In this document: positions 16,790 through 26,016 of the stretch, piece after piece | Layout: each line of letters starts with the position of its first letter | How positions within the stretch are numbered: position 1 is the first letter of the stretch | Source of the DNA: an uncultured Ignavibacteria bacterium | GTDB lineage: Bacteria; Bacteroidota; Ignavibacteria; Kapaibacteriales; Kapaibacteriaceae | NCBI GenBank assembly: GCA_937870915.1 | Contig: CALMZQ010000129.1 | Location: 1-60,235, forward strand | Direction of reading: 5' to 3' | Length of the DNA stretch: 60,235 bases | Notes under the pieces: generated by a model | What the model saw: only the letters and a program-made list of their open reading frames with translations | Databases searched by the model: none | What the model was told of the DNA's origin: nothing | Translations under genes and position numbers: made by a program

Positions 16790-18310
16790 ATGACTGCTAA
16801 AGAAGGGATGAGGCAACTTACGCAAAGGTCCATTCTACGGATGAATGCATCCGAAGCGCGTGCGTTCTTGTTAAAGCCAGAGAGCTATTGTAGCCTTGAA
16901 TTGCCAGGGTATTTTGATTTTGGACCGATTCTCTCCAATGTCGCCAAGGTGCTCGACAGAAAGAGTCTATCATCAATGTCGTTGAATCCGCGTGATCACG
17001 AGGGGGTGAATTATGCAGTGCTTTCCAACAAGGATGGTCGTCATGCCTGGCGACCACTCCAATTGATTCATCCGGCTCTTTATGTTTCACTCGTTCAGAA
17101 AGTCACCGAGCCTGAGCACTGGAACTTGATTCTCAATCGATTCAAAAAATTGCAGAAACCAAAGAATATTGAGTGCCTTAGTATTCCAATTGAGGCATCC
17201 CCAGAGCGCAAGGACCAGGCGGCACAGATCAGCAACTGGTGGCATGGAATCGAGCAAAGATCGATCGAGTTCTCGCTCGACTACAATTACGCGTTTCACA
17301 CCGACATTACGGACTGTTACTCGGCGATCTACACCCACTCGATTGCGTGGGCTGTCCACGGCAAAGCTATAGCCAAATCTACGTCGGCCCGAAGGGACAA
17401 TACCCTAATCGGAAACATCATCGACTCCCACATTCAAGACATGCGACGCGGCCAAACAAACGGTATCCCGCAGGGATCTACGCTCATGGACTTCATATCC
17501 GAACTCGTGCTCGGGTATGCTGATCTTGAATTGAGTGAACGACTCAAGGTTGAAGGAATTGATCGGTATCACATCCTACGTTATCGTGACGACTATCGAA
17601 TATTCGTCCAGAGCCCGCAGATAGGAGAGGCTATCTTGAAATGCTTGACGGAAGTTCTGATCGATCTTGGTCTCAAGCTCAACGCTGCAAAAACAACGGG
17701 TGCAGAACATGTAATCACCAATGCAATCAAAAAAGATAAGCGGGCATGGATGCGTAGCAAGCAAGGTGACCATAACCTGCAAAAGCACTTGCTTGTAATT
17801 CATGCTCATGGAGTCGATTTCCCGAATGCTGGCAGCCTAACCGTTGCACTCAAGCATTTTCATGAGCGACTTCATAAGGTGCAGAATATTAGCAACCCTA
17901 TCGTGTTGATCAGTATCGCGACCGACATCGCTTATCATAGCCCTAAGGTGTTTCCTTTGTGTTCAGCGATTATAAGTAAACTTCTGAGCGTTCTGGCAAC
18001 CGCGGATGAACGAGAGAAAGTGATCGTGAAAATACACGAGAGACTTTCGCAGCTTTCTAATACAGGTCATATGGAAATATGGCTCCAGCGAATCAGCCAT
18101 CCGTTCATCCCAAATCTCGACTATAAAGAAAGGCTGTGCTGGTTAGTGAAGGGCGAGCCCGTAGTTCTATGGAACAGCGACTGGATTACTTCTGCAAGGA
18201 TCAGAACGGTAGTAAATTCATCCAAAATCATTAATAGGGTGCAGTTAGATTTAATCAACCCAATCGTTAGCCCAACAGAAATCGAACTTTTCGCATCTGA
18301 GCGATCATGA
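16790..18310 (+). CDS. Defence-type reverse transcriptase (UG/DRT-like)
   Basis: 506 aa; the ATG at 16790 follows GGGAG at good spacing. RT motifs: [14 protein letters not shown] (D172, D175); [14 protein letters not shown] (~223-235); [15 protein letters not shown] (YRDD 265-268); and a D-like [10 protein letters not shown]. There is no maturase X domain, no HNH endonuclease and no msr/msd-like non-coding RNA that I can see next to it, arguing against a group II intron or a retron. A long helical C-terminus (~310-506) follows. Motif style and architecture fit the 'unknown group'/DRT antiphage RTs; the exact class cannot be fixed by eye. The stop is one base before the hsdR start. Confidence 0.9.
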   Translation: MTAKEGMRQLTQRSILRMNASEARAFLLKPESYCSLELPGYFDFGPILSNVAKVLDRKSLSSMSLNPRDHEGVNYAVLSNKDGRHAWRPLQLIHPALYVSLVQKVTEPEHWNLILNRFKKLQKPKNIECLSIPIEASPERKDQAAQISNWWHGIEQRSIEFSLDYNYAFHTDITDCYSAIYTHSIAWAVHGKAIAKSTSARRDNTLIGNIIDSHIQDMRRGQTNGIPQGSTLMDFISELVLGYADLELSERLKVEGIDRYHILRYRDDYRIFVQSPQIGEAILKCLTEVLIDLGLKLNAAKTTGAEHVITNAIKKDKRAWMRSKQGDHNLQKHLLVIHAHGVDFPNAGSLTVALKHFHERLHKVQNISNPIVLISIATDIAYHSPKVFPLCSAIISKLLSVLATADEREKVIVKIHERLSQLSNTGHMEIWLQRISHPFIPNLDYKERLCWLVKGEPVVLWNSDWITSARIRTVVNSSKIINRVQLDLINPIVSPTEIELFASERS

Positions 18311-18311
18311 C

Positions 18312-21068
18312 ATGATTCTCAACGAATCCCACGTAGAACTCGCAACACTGGACTGGTTTAAGGAACTGGGCTATGGTGTGCTGTTTGGACCGGACATCGC
18401 GCCCGATATGCCGGGGGCTGAGCGTGGTTCGTATGAGGATGTGATCTTAGTGGAGAGATTGAATCGTGCGTTGGTACGCTGTAATCCTTCTGTCAGTGGT
18501 GATGTGCTTGATGAGGCACTGCGGAAGGTGCTGCGGGTGGATGCTGCAGGGCTTACGGAGCAGAACCGACGGTTCCATGAGATGTTGCGCGATGGAGTGA
18601 CGGTGGAGAGTAGGCGCAGCGATGGGACGATCTCGGGTGAGACGGTGCGGTTGATGGATACGCAGGATCTACGCGCGAATGAGTTTGTGGCGGTGAATCA
18701 GTATACGGTTGTGGAGTCGGGAAAGAACCGCCGTCCCGATGTGGTGGTCTTTGTGAATGGTCTGCCCCTTGCCGTGCTGGAATTGAAAAACGCAACCAAC
18801 GACAAAGCAACGATCTGGCGCGCGTTTGAACAACTGCAAACGTATAAGATGGAGATCCCGTCGATCATGCGCACGAATGCGCTGCTGGTGATCTCGGATG
18901 GACAGTATGCGCGGATCGGTTCATTGACGGCGAACAAGGAGTGGTTTAAGGTGTGGCGTACGATAGACGGACGTACAGAGCCCCCTGCCACGGCGCTCGA
19001 ATTGGAGACGTTGGTGAAGGGTGTGTTTGAACCGTCACGGTTCCTTGACCTGATCACGAACTTCATTGCGTTTGAAGAAGACACGGATAACGATCGTGTG
19101 CACAAGATCATCGCGGGCTATCATCAGTTCCATGCGGTGAACGCAGCGGTTGAAGAGACAGTGCGTGCAAGTGGTATGAATTGGAAGGGGGCTGATCCGC
19201 GCGGTACGTACATGGTGCAAAAGCCGGAACATGCCGAACCGGGTGACAAACGGATCGGTGTTGTGTGGCACACACAAGGGTCGGGCAAGAGCTTTACGAT
19301 GTTGTTCTATGCTGCACAGATCGCACAGAATGCAGCGATGGAGAACCCGACGATTGTTGTGCTCACGGATCGTAACGATCTCGATGATCAGTTGTATGGT
19401 CAGTTCCAGCGGTGTCATGAACTGCTGCGTCAAACACCGCAACAGGCAAGCTCGGTGTCGGATCTACGTGCTCGACTCAACGTTGCTAGCGGTGGAGTGA
19501 TCTTCACAACCATCCACAAATTCGCTGCCGATGGAAGGGGCGAGCGGATGCCGTTGTTGTCGGACCGACGGAACATCATCGTCATCGCCGATGAAGCACA
19601 CCGCAGTCAATATGATCTGATCGATGGCTTTGCACGAAATCTGCGCGACGCATTACCGAATGCATCGTTCATTGGGTTTACGGGTACGCCGATCGAAACC
19701 AACGATGCCAACACACGTGCGATCTTCGGGAACTACATCAGCATCTACGATATTCAGCGTGCTGTGTACGACGAAGCGACGGTGCCGATCTATTATGAAA
19801 GCAGGATCGCAAAGCTGCGGTTGAATGATCAGGTGATGCCGAAGATCGATGATGAGTTTGAAGAGATCACGGAAGGAGAAGAGGTCGATCACAAGGAACG
19901 GTTGAAGTCGAAGTGGGCCGCACTTGAAGCCCTAGTAGGCGACCCTGACCGACTCAAACTCATCGCATCCGATATCATCCGGCATTATGACCAGCGTTGT
20001 GAGGCCGTGGATGGCAAGGCAATGGTTGTGTGTATGAGCAGGCGGATCTGCGTTGCCTTGTACGACGAGATCGTGGCACAACGTCCGGCATGGAAGGACG
20101 TTGTCAAGGTTGTCATGACCGGCAGTGCCGATGACGGTCCGGCCTGGCAACAGCACATTCGCAACAAACAACTCCGCAGAGAACTCGCCGCCGATTTCAA
20201 GAACCCCAAAGACCCCTTCAAGATCGTGATCGTGCGAGATATGTGGCTTACAGGGTTTGATGCGCCGTGTTTGAGTACGATGTACATCGACAAACCAATG
20301 CAGGGTCACGGACTGATGCAGGCCATTGCCCGCGTCAACCGTGTCTTTAAGGACAAGCCCGGCGGACTTGTGGTGGACTACCTTGGTCTTGCCGATAGTT
20401 TGAAGAAGGCCTTAGCCACGTATACAGAAAGTGGTGGAAGGGGCACACCAAGCATCGATGTAGAGCAGGCAGTTGCTGCTATGCAGGAGAAGTACGATCA
20501 AGCATGTGGCATCATGCACGGATTTGAATGGTCGGATTGGCATAGTGAGTCGTATGCAAAACGTCTCGCACTCCTCCCCGCTGCACGCGAGCATGTGCTA
20601 GAGCAAGAGAACGGTAAGGGGCGATTCATGCCCATCGTCACCGATCTTTCTCGTGCCTTTGCGTTGTGTGCAGCTACCGATGAGGCACAGGAGATCGTTG
20701 ATGATATCGCCTTCTTCCAGGCAGTGCGGGCGGCAATTGCGAAGTCGGATCCAAACGGTCGCGACCCAAGCGACATCGACGCCGCGATACGTCAACTCGT
20801 CAACAAAGCCATCATGGCCGACGATCAGATCATCGACATCTTTACTGCTGCCGGTCTCAAGAAGCCCGACATCAGCATTCTCAGTGATCAGTTCTTAGCA
20901 GAGATCAGAGGACTCAAGCATAAGAACGTAGCTGCCGAGTTGTTAGCCAAACTTCTCAAGGATGAAGTAAAGGTGAGGTCGGCCCGCAACATCGTCGAGG
21001 CCCGCAAATTCTCTGACATGCTCCAAGAGACCCTTAATCGATATCACAACAGAGCTATCGCAACCTAA
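18312..21068 (+). CDS. hsdR: Type I restriction endonuclease subunit, main part (cut by an in-frame stop)
   Basis: 918 aa. It has the PD-(D/E)XK nuclease (D143, then E157-L-K159 in AVLELKNA), Walker A HTQGSGKS (~320-327), DEAH box ADEAHRSQ (~426-433) and [11 protein letters not shown] (motif III). A second helicase half has [15 protein letters not shown] and [12 protein letters not shown]. HsdR translocates DNA with ATP and cuts at a distance. The frame ends TAA at 21066-21068, yet the following codons in the same frame encode the missing ~116-residue C-terminal domain, so the protein is truncated or split. It starts one base after the RT stop. Confidence 0.95.
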   Translation: MILNESHVELATLDWFKELGYGVLFGPDIAPDMPGAERGSYEDVILVERLNRALVRCNPSVSGDVLDEALRKVLRVDAAGLTEQNRRFHEMLRDGVTVESRRSDGTISGETVRLMDTQDLRANEFVAVNQYTVVESGKNRRPDVVVFVNGLPLAVLELKNATNDKATIWRAFEQLQTYKMEIPSIMRTNALLVISDGQYARIGSLTANKEWFKVWRTIDGRTEPPATALELETLVKGVFEPSRFLDLITNFIAFEEDTDNDRVHKIIAGYHQFHAVNAAVEETVRASGMNWKGADPRGTYMVQKPEHAEPGDKRIGVVWHTQGSGKSFTMLFYAAQIAQNAAMENPTIVVLTDRNDLDDQLYGQFQRCHELLRQTPQQASSVSDLRARLNVASGGVIFTTIHKFAADGRGERMPLLSDRRNIIVIADEAHRSQYDLIDGFARNLRDALPNASFIGFTGTPIETNDANTRAIFGNYISIYDIQRAVYDEATVPIYYESRIAKLRLNDQVMPKIDDEFEEITEGEEVDHKERLKSKWAALEALVGDPDRLKLIASDIIRHYDQRCEAVDGKAMVVCMSRRICVALYDEIVAQRPAWKDVVKVVMTGSADDGPAWQQHIRNKQLRRELAADFKNPKDPFKIVIVRDMWLTGFDAPCLSTMYIDKPMQGHGLMQAIARVNRVFKDKPGGLVVDYLGLADSLKKALATYTESGGRGTPSIDVEQAVAAMQEKYDQACGIMHGFEWSDWHSESYAKRLALLPAAREHVLEQENGKGRFMPIVTDLSRAFALCAATDEAQEIVDDIAFFQAVRAAIAKSDPNGRDPSDIDAAIRQLVNKAIMADDQIIDIFTAAGLKKPDISILSDQFLAEIRGLKHKNVAAELLAKLLKDEVKVRSARNIVEARKFSDMLQETLNRYHNRAIAT

Positions 21069-21071
21069 GAG

Positions 21072-21422
21072 GTGATCGAAGAGCTCATCAGCGTTGCCAA
21101 GGAGATCAGAGAATCCATCAAGCGCGGAGACGATCTAGGGCTTAACGGAGACGAGCTCGCATTCTACGATGCATTAGCAGAGAACGAGAGCGCCCGCCTT
21201 GCCATGGCAGACGACAAACTCAAGGTGATCGCCGCAGAACTCGTCAAGAAAGTCAAATCAAGCGTCACGATCGACTGGAACCTACGCGAGCAAGCCCGCG
21301 CCAGCATCCGCGTCATCATCAAACGCATTCTCAAACAACACGGCTACCCACCGGATCTCGCTGAAGAAGCCACGCAGCTCGTGCTACGTCAGGCCGAGGT
21401 GTTATGTGAGGGGTGGGTGTAG
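21072..21422 (+). CDS. Detached HsdR C-terminal domain (DUF3387-like)
   Basis: 116 codons, in frame with hsdR and separated from it only by TAA plus one GAG codon; the first possible start is a GTG at 21072. The sequence (VIEELISVAKEIRE, GLNGDELAFYDALAENESA, VTIDWNLREQARASIRVIIKRIL, GYPPDLAEEATQLVL) is typical of the HsdR C-terminal region that docks on the HsdM/HsdS core and normally follows NRAIxT directly. It may be reinitiated as a separate subunit, or be dead. Without it HsdR may fail to join the complex, leaving modification only. Confidence 0.85.
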   Translation: MIEELISVAKEIRESIKRGDDLGLNGDELAFYDALAENESARLAMADDKLKVIAAELVKKVKSSVTIDWNLREQARASIRVIIKRILKQHGYPPDLAEEATQLVLRQAEVLCEGWV

Positions 21423-21592
21423 GAGGGGGGGGCTCGAAGTACCGCCCCCATGGGTAAACGTTAGGATTGGGATAACGATAGTCAGCGTTACGAACAACCT
21501 AGTATACACTAGTACTAGGATAGTCAATCTGTGTGCATAGACTTGGTGTGATGGATGATTGTGTTAGTGAAAACGGCATAGAAGGAGCTATT

Positions 21593-23395
21593 GTGAATAG
21601 ATTCTCGCGGTTCTGGAGGCTTTCAATTGTACTTATCCTGCAACTGTCTCTACCATCGCAATCTTGTGATGCGATGGCAGAACAGGACACGACAAGCACG
21701 CGTTCGTTAGTATCAATTTCGGGGAACGCCTCGATCACCGCGGTTTATTACGATCATTCGTCCGAACCATCCGGCACGCAAGCTGGACGTCGCCCGGCGC
21801 AGCTCTACCGCATGGTCTTTAGCCCTACGATTACTCTGGGCAGACTGATCTCCCTGCCGTTCAACATCATGCTTACGCTACCGGAAACAAACACCACTAC
21901 TCCCACCATTCAGAGTCCGTCGTTCGGACAATACATCACCAACCCGGCCAATGCCTTTGGTTTCTCTAGCTTCGCACCGCGCATTGGCTGGGCGCAGTTC
22001 TTCCTGGGCTCACACACGCCTCAGTTCTCAACACTGTCCAACTCAGACCTTCCGCTCTTTGGCGCAGGTATAGACTTCCAACCGCTCGGTATGCGATTAG
22101 CTGCGTCAGGGGGCGTTGTGCAACGTGCCGTTGAGCCCGACTCCTCGCGTGGCACTCCTGCTACATACCGGCGTGACATGTACATGGGTCGCATAGGCAC
22201 TGCATCAAATGACTCGCTCACCTTCGGTCTCAACGTTGTCTATGCCCGCGATGATGCGTCGTCCATTCAAAACAACATCGTTGCGATCATTCCGCAGCGT
22301 ACCGTTGAAGGCGACAGCACAATGACCCTCCCTGCCGATACCATTCGCCTGAGACCGGAAGAAGGAATAATGACTTCGGTTGACATGGTGTTTGGCCTTG
22401 CCAAGGGAATGAATATCACAGCAGAAGCCGCGGTTTCAAGCTTTACCAGAGACCAAACATCGGACATAAAAAACATCGATGGCAATCCTCTCGATCTTGT
22501 CACCACATCTCGCGTTTCAACACGCGTAGACTTGGCCGGCACGGCAAGTTTCAATATCAAGTCCAATGTATGGGGCCTTTCCATTACCACACTCTACATG
22601 GGCGCGGGTTATGTGCCAATCGCACAGCCGTATCAACAGTCGGATAGGTTCGAGTGGCGATTAGCCCCTTCCCTCAGGCTGTATGAGGGAGATCTCTCAT
22701 TGAACGCCACAGTTGGACATCGCATCAACAACCTCTCCGGTACCAAGGGCGAGACACTCTCACAAGCCATCTATGGCGGCACAGTGAACGCGCAGTTCAC
22801 AGATGACTTTTCGACGATGTTTCGGTACTCCAACTTTGGAATCCGCAACAAACGAGATCAAGACACATTACGTGTGGAGAATGTGAGTCAGTCGTTTGGT
22901 GTGGATCCGTCCTTGATGATCGACGGTGATGATGTCCTACACACTCTCAATGCAAGCATAGGACTCGACACGTATGACGACTTCAACGTAGTCTCCGGCG
23001 TAGAGAGTTCCAATGACATACGCAGCGCATCAATCAACTACCTCAGCTCCGTCAAGCCTCTTCCGCTTAGCATCGGTGTGAATGCATCATATCTCGAGAA
23101 CATCCTCTTCAGGGGGCTCTTCATCGTTCGTTCCGTTGGCGGCATGATCGCCTATCGCTTCATGAATGGAGATGTTGTCCCGTCGATCTCCATTACCAAC
23201 AGTAGCACAACATTCGGACCTAGCCCCTCGGATCAACAGCTCTTTGTCAAAGCATCCGTGCGGTGGCGCATTTCTAAGACCACGACCTTCCAAGCGAGTT
23301 ACGGCAACAACAACTATACGTATGGCAACCCCACGCACCGGACAGCTGCCTTTACGGAACGTTTGATCCAGCTCGCACTGAGCACGACCTTTTGA
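21593..23395 (+). CDS. Large outer-membrane beta-barrel protein
   Basis: 600 aa from GTG 21593, chosen because AAGGAG lies at 21582-21587 and a signal peptide (FWRLSIVLILQLSLP) follows; upstream ATGs lack these. The mature part is a long run of alternating strands rich in Thr, Ser, Asn and aromatic residues with regular turns. It ends ERLIQLALSTTF with a terminal Phe, typical of an outer-membrane barrel. There is no plug domain or TonB box. It is 22 bp upstream of the TANFOR-like secreted protein, so the two likely form an operon and an envelope pair. The transport role is unknown. Confidence 0.75.
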   Translation: MNRFSRFWRLSIVLILQLSLPSQSCDAMAEQDTTSTRSLVSISGNASITAVYYDHSSEPSGTQAGRRPAQLYRMVFSPTITLGRLISLPFNIMLTLPETNTTTPTIQSPSFGQYITNPANAFGFSSFAPRIGWAQFFLGSHTPQFSTLSNSDLPLFGAGIDFQPLGMRLAASGGVVQRAVEPDSSRGTPATYRRDMYMGRIGTASNDSLTFGLNVVYARDDASSIQNNIVAIIPQRTVEGDSTMTLPADTIRLRPEEGIMTSVDMVFGLAKGMNITAEAAVSSFTRDQTSDIKNIDGNPLDLVTTSRVSTRVDLAGTASFNIKSNVWGLSITTLYMGAGYVPIAQPYQQSDRFEWRLAPSLRLYEGDLSLNATVGHRINNLSGTKGETLSQAIYGGTVNAQFTDDFSTMFRYSNFGIRNKRDQDTLRVENVSQSFGVDPSLMIDGDDVLHTLNASIGLDTYDDFNVVSGVESSNDIRSASINYLSSVKPLPLSIGVNASYLENILFRGLFIVRSVGGMIAYRFMNGDVVPSISITNSSTTFGPSPSDQQLFVKASVRWRISKTTTFQASYGNNNYTYGNPTHRTAAFTERLIQLALSTTF

Positions 23396-23417
23396 TAACC
23401 TTTTTGCGAGTGCAATT

Positions 23418-25709
23418 ATGAAACAGCTAGCCCCCTTCACGATGATACTCTGTGCAGTGCTGCTGCTCGGTGTTGTTGACAGTATTGGACAGCTCCGTGT
23501 ATCACTCAACCTTTCGTCACGTCCGGATCCGTATCTCTCCAACTGGGCGCAACGAAAGGAGATCGTACTCGTGAACGTTACCAACACATCATCCAATGTA
23601 ATCGATGTGAAGTTCGACTGCACGGTGAACAAGAACGGAGCTCTGATCGCGAATACGAAGCGCGAGAGCATGCAGGTACTTACTGTTCAGCCGGGTGCAA
23701 CGATGTATTATGGCGAAGACCTGGTGCCACTTGCAGCAGTAAAGATCAACAGTAATGCCGAACAGACCGCTGTAAAGACAGGCATGTTGCCGGCTGGGAC
23801 GTACGAGTTCTGCGTAAGCCTCATCGATCCGGCAACTGGTGCGGCACTCACGCAGCCCGTGTGCAAGACGTTCACGATTCAGAGTTATCAAGCCCCCGTG
23901 CTTCTGCTCCCAGCTGATGGCGATGTGATTCAAAAAGGTCAGCGCCCACTTTTCCGCTGGACGCCACTCTCACCAAAACCATCCTTCCCTGTGCGCTACC
24001 GCCTGCAGGTCTTTGAAGTGATGGCCGGACAAACGCCGATCACGGCCTTTCGTGTAAATCAACCGATACTTGATATTCAGGACATTCAATCAACGCAGTT
24101 ACTTTGGCCCGCAGATGTTGAGTTGCCGAGTACAAGACTTAAGCACATTTGGACAGTTCGCGCGATTGATGACCAAGGTATAGGCATTGGCGAGCCGAAC
24201 GGCTATGCTACGCCGTTTGTTATGAGAGGATGTTGTGATAACGACAACGATGTTCCGAACTGTTGTCCACCAACGGATATACTAATGCCTACAGAAAGCG
24301 AGAGTGCACCTGCGGTTGGTAGTCAAACTGAAGAGCAGAACCTACTTGTACCAATGATGCGCCCATTGCGTGGCGACGAGAAAGTGGTCCTTCTAGATGG
24401 TACAGTTTCGAGTAGCTTTACAACTGACCCATCGGTAGGTGGCGTTGGGCTGGCCTACAGAATAATGAGCGATCAGAGAGCCGTATTGTATGCAGTGCCA
24501 ATTCCACTGCTTGGCGGAGTGATTTCTTCAGAGGTGTTTAAGCAAGATCCATGGTTGATGTTCAACTTCTTGGTACCAGACAAACCACCCATACCAATTG
24601 GCCCGCGTGATAGTGATGGATCCTTCTTTGTGCAGAACAAAACAACAGAGGGTGCGGTACTTTCCAGGGCAGGGCAGAACATTCGACTAACATCCATAAC
24701 ACCCTCACCCGCGGGACATATTCTACTCAGCTCAACAGGTTCTAGCTCCCAACCACAAGCTATCCTAACAGGTGGTTGGTGTGGTTGTTACGTGAAGGGA
24801 TATGGTGCGATCGCCTTTCGTCATGACTTCAGTGCATCATGCGAGGAAGCATGCAAAGTCATCAACAGTTGGTATGAAAAACTGCATTCCCAATCTAGCC
24901 TTAGGAGTCCGGGGATGGACAGTGGACTTATCAAGCCTCCATTCATCCCAATCCAGCCGAAGCCTGAGCCAATACCCGAACTCGTCTCTCCTCGGTATCC
25001 ATCAACTGTAAACACGCAATCCGCTGAGTGTAGGTGTTGCGGTAGTACGAGAACCTCCCACGACACCGTTCACTGTTGCGACTCAAAAGAAGGAGGTTCG
25101 GGTTCCGTCAATTCAACATCAGCGACACCCGTAAGAGGCAAGATCATCAAAACTGGAAGGCCTTCATCGATGAGCGCAACCTATCTTGAGTGCAGGTGTT
25201 GCCAGTTAGAGTTTTTAGACGTGGACAAGTACGAAAAACATGAGAAAGAGTGTTGCAAGAAGCTCGAGGAACGGCCAAGAGCCCACTACCAAAACCCAAA
25301 TGGTACTGTTCGCTACTATGAGTATACCTCGGAATATGTGATCACAGACAAGAACGTGTGCGAAGCATTTGGTGTGAAGGAACTTGTTGTGGCTCCTGGT
25401 GTTTATCGCGTAGAGTATCCGGACCCCAACAGAGGCGGCGTAGTCCGGCTTCGTCTGCAGACTCCAGTTCCGGGCAAGAACATTCGAAGTACTACACCGG
25501 TAACAGTTGAGGGAATGAACCTAAAGGGAGAGGATTGCGCAAGCTCAGGTAACAGTTGCTTCTTCTATAGAGACACATCAGGAGTCGATAAGAGAGTTCC
25601 AAGCGACAGTTGCGTTTTTACAATTGCTCCGCTGATGCCAGACTCTACATGTCTGGTGATTGAAGTCAGCTTTAGAGGGACTGGCTCTCCGAAGTCGGCC
25701 GGATTCTAA
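23418..25709 (+). CDS. Secreted TANFOR-like protein with cysteine clusters
   Basis: 763 aa with a signal peptide (MKQLAPFTMILCAVLLLGVV). The N-terminal ~130 residues (LRVSLNLSSRPDPYLSNWAQ, AGTYEFCVSLIDPATG, QPVCKTF) match the pattern of TANFOR-type domains of Bacteroidota. A fibronectin-like segment follows (PVLLLPADGDVIQKGQ, PLFRWTPL, VRYRLQVFEV). The C-terminal half has cysteine groups (RCCGSTRTSHDTVHCC; ECRCCQLEFLDVDKYEKHEKE), the second resembling a Cys2-x-His zinc-knuckle layout. No T9SS sorting domain is obvious. It is encoded with the upstream barrel and may be its surface partner. Confidence 0.65.
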   Translation: MKQLAPFTMILCAVLLLGVVDSIGQLRVSLNLSSRPDPYLSNWAQRKEIVLVNVTNTSSNVIDVKFDCTVNKNGALIANTKRESMQVLTVQPGATMYYGEDLVPLAAVKINSNAEQTAVKTGMLPAGTYEFCVSLIDPATGAALTQPVCKTFTIQSYQAPVLLLPADGDVIQKGQRPLFRWTPLSPKPSFPVRYRLQVFEVMAGQTPITAFRVNQPILDIQDIQSTQLLWPADVELPSTRLKHIWTVRAIDDQGIGIGEPNGYATPFVMRGCCDNDNDVPNCCPPTDILMPTESESAPAVGSQTEEQNLLVPMMRPLRGDEKVVLLDGTVSSSFTTDPSVGGVGLAYRIMSDQRAVLYAVPIPLLGGVISSEVFKQDPWLMFNFLVPDKPPIPIGPRDSDGSFFVQNKTTEGAVLSRAGQNIRLTSITPSPAGHILLSSTGSSSQPQAILTGGWCGCYVKGYGAIAFRHDFSASCEEACKVINSWYEKLHSQSSLRSPGMDSGLIKPPFIPIQPKPEPIPELVSPRYPSTVNTQSAECRCCGSTRTSHDTVHCCDSKEGGSGSVNSTSATPVRGKIIKTGRPSSMSATYLECRCCQLEFLDVDKYEKHEKECCKKLEERPRAHYQNPNGTVRYYEYTSEYVITDKNVCEAFGVKELVVAPGVYRVEYPDPNRGGVVRLRLQTPVPGKNIRSTTPVTVEGMNLKGEDCASSGNSCFFYRDTSGVDKRVPSDSCVFTIAPLMPDSTCLVIEVSFRGTGSPKSAGF

Positions 25710-26016
25710 TCGTAGCTGCTCGTGAAAGGCACAGCTTCTTTCAGGCAATCATGCATACGCTTGCCTAGCAAGGGATCTTTCGCGTTTCATAGTAGCAAGT
25801 CTACGTGTTCAAATGCCCCCTCACGTACTGTGGCATCCCGCTTTGTATCTCATTCCCGTCATAACGAACTGTCTCCGGTATGCTTTGTGAAATCACGTAT
25901 ACCCAAGTACCATCGCTTCACAAAACACATGCTAGGTTACTCTATCTGCTAGCCTAGCTATCTTGGAGCGATGTCAAGTGTCGCGATGATAGTACACGTT
26001 AGTAGAGGGTGATGTC
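25710..26016. other. Intergenic region without a clear gene
   Basis: 307 bp. A short hairpin CTTGC-CTA-GCAAG at 25760-25772 might end the upstream transcript. A 76-codon frame at 25722 lacks any domain. The promoter of the TPR-LuxR gene should lie here, but I cannot mark it securely. Confidence 0.4.

Noticed and set aside
16790-18310. Retron or group II intron
   Set aside because: No msr/msd-like paired inverted repeats, no maturase or HNH domain, and the gene is embedded in an operon with one-base coupling.
9699-21068. Recoded stop codons (selenocysteine or alternative genetic code)
   Set aside because: Both TGA and TAA end many well-defined genes here, and no SECIS-like structure was seen; ordinary nonsense changes or gene splits are simpler.
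25722-25952. 76-codon ORF after the TANFOR-like gene
   Set aside because: No domain, atypical composition and no start context.
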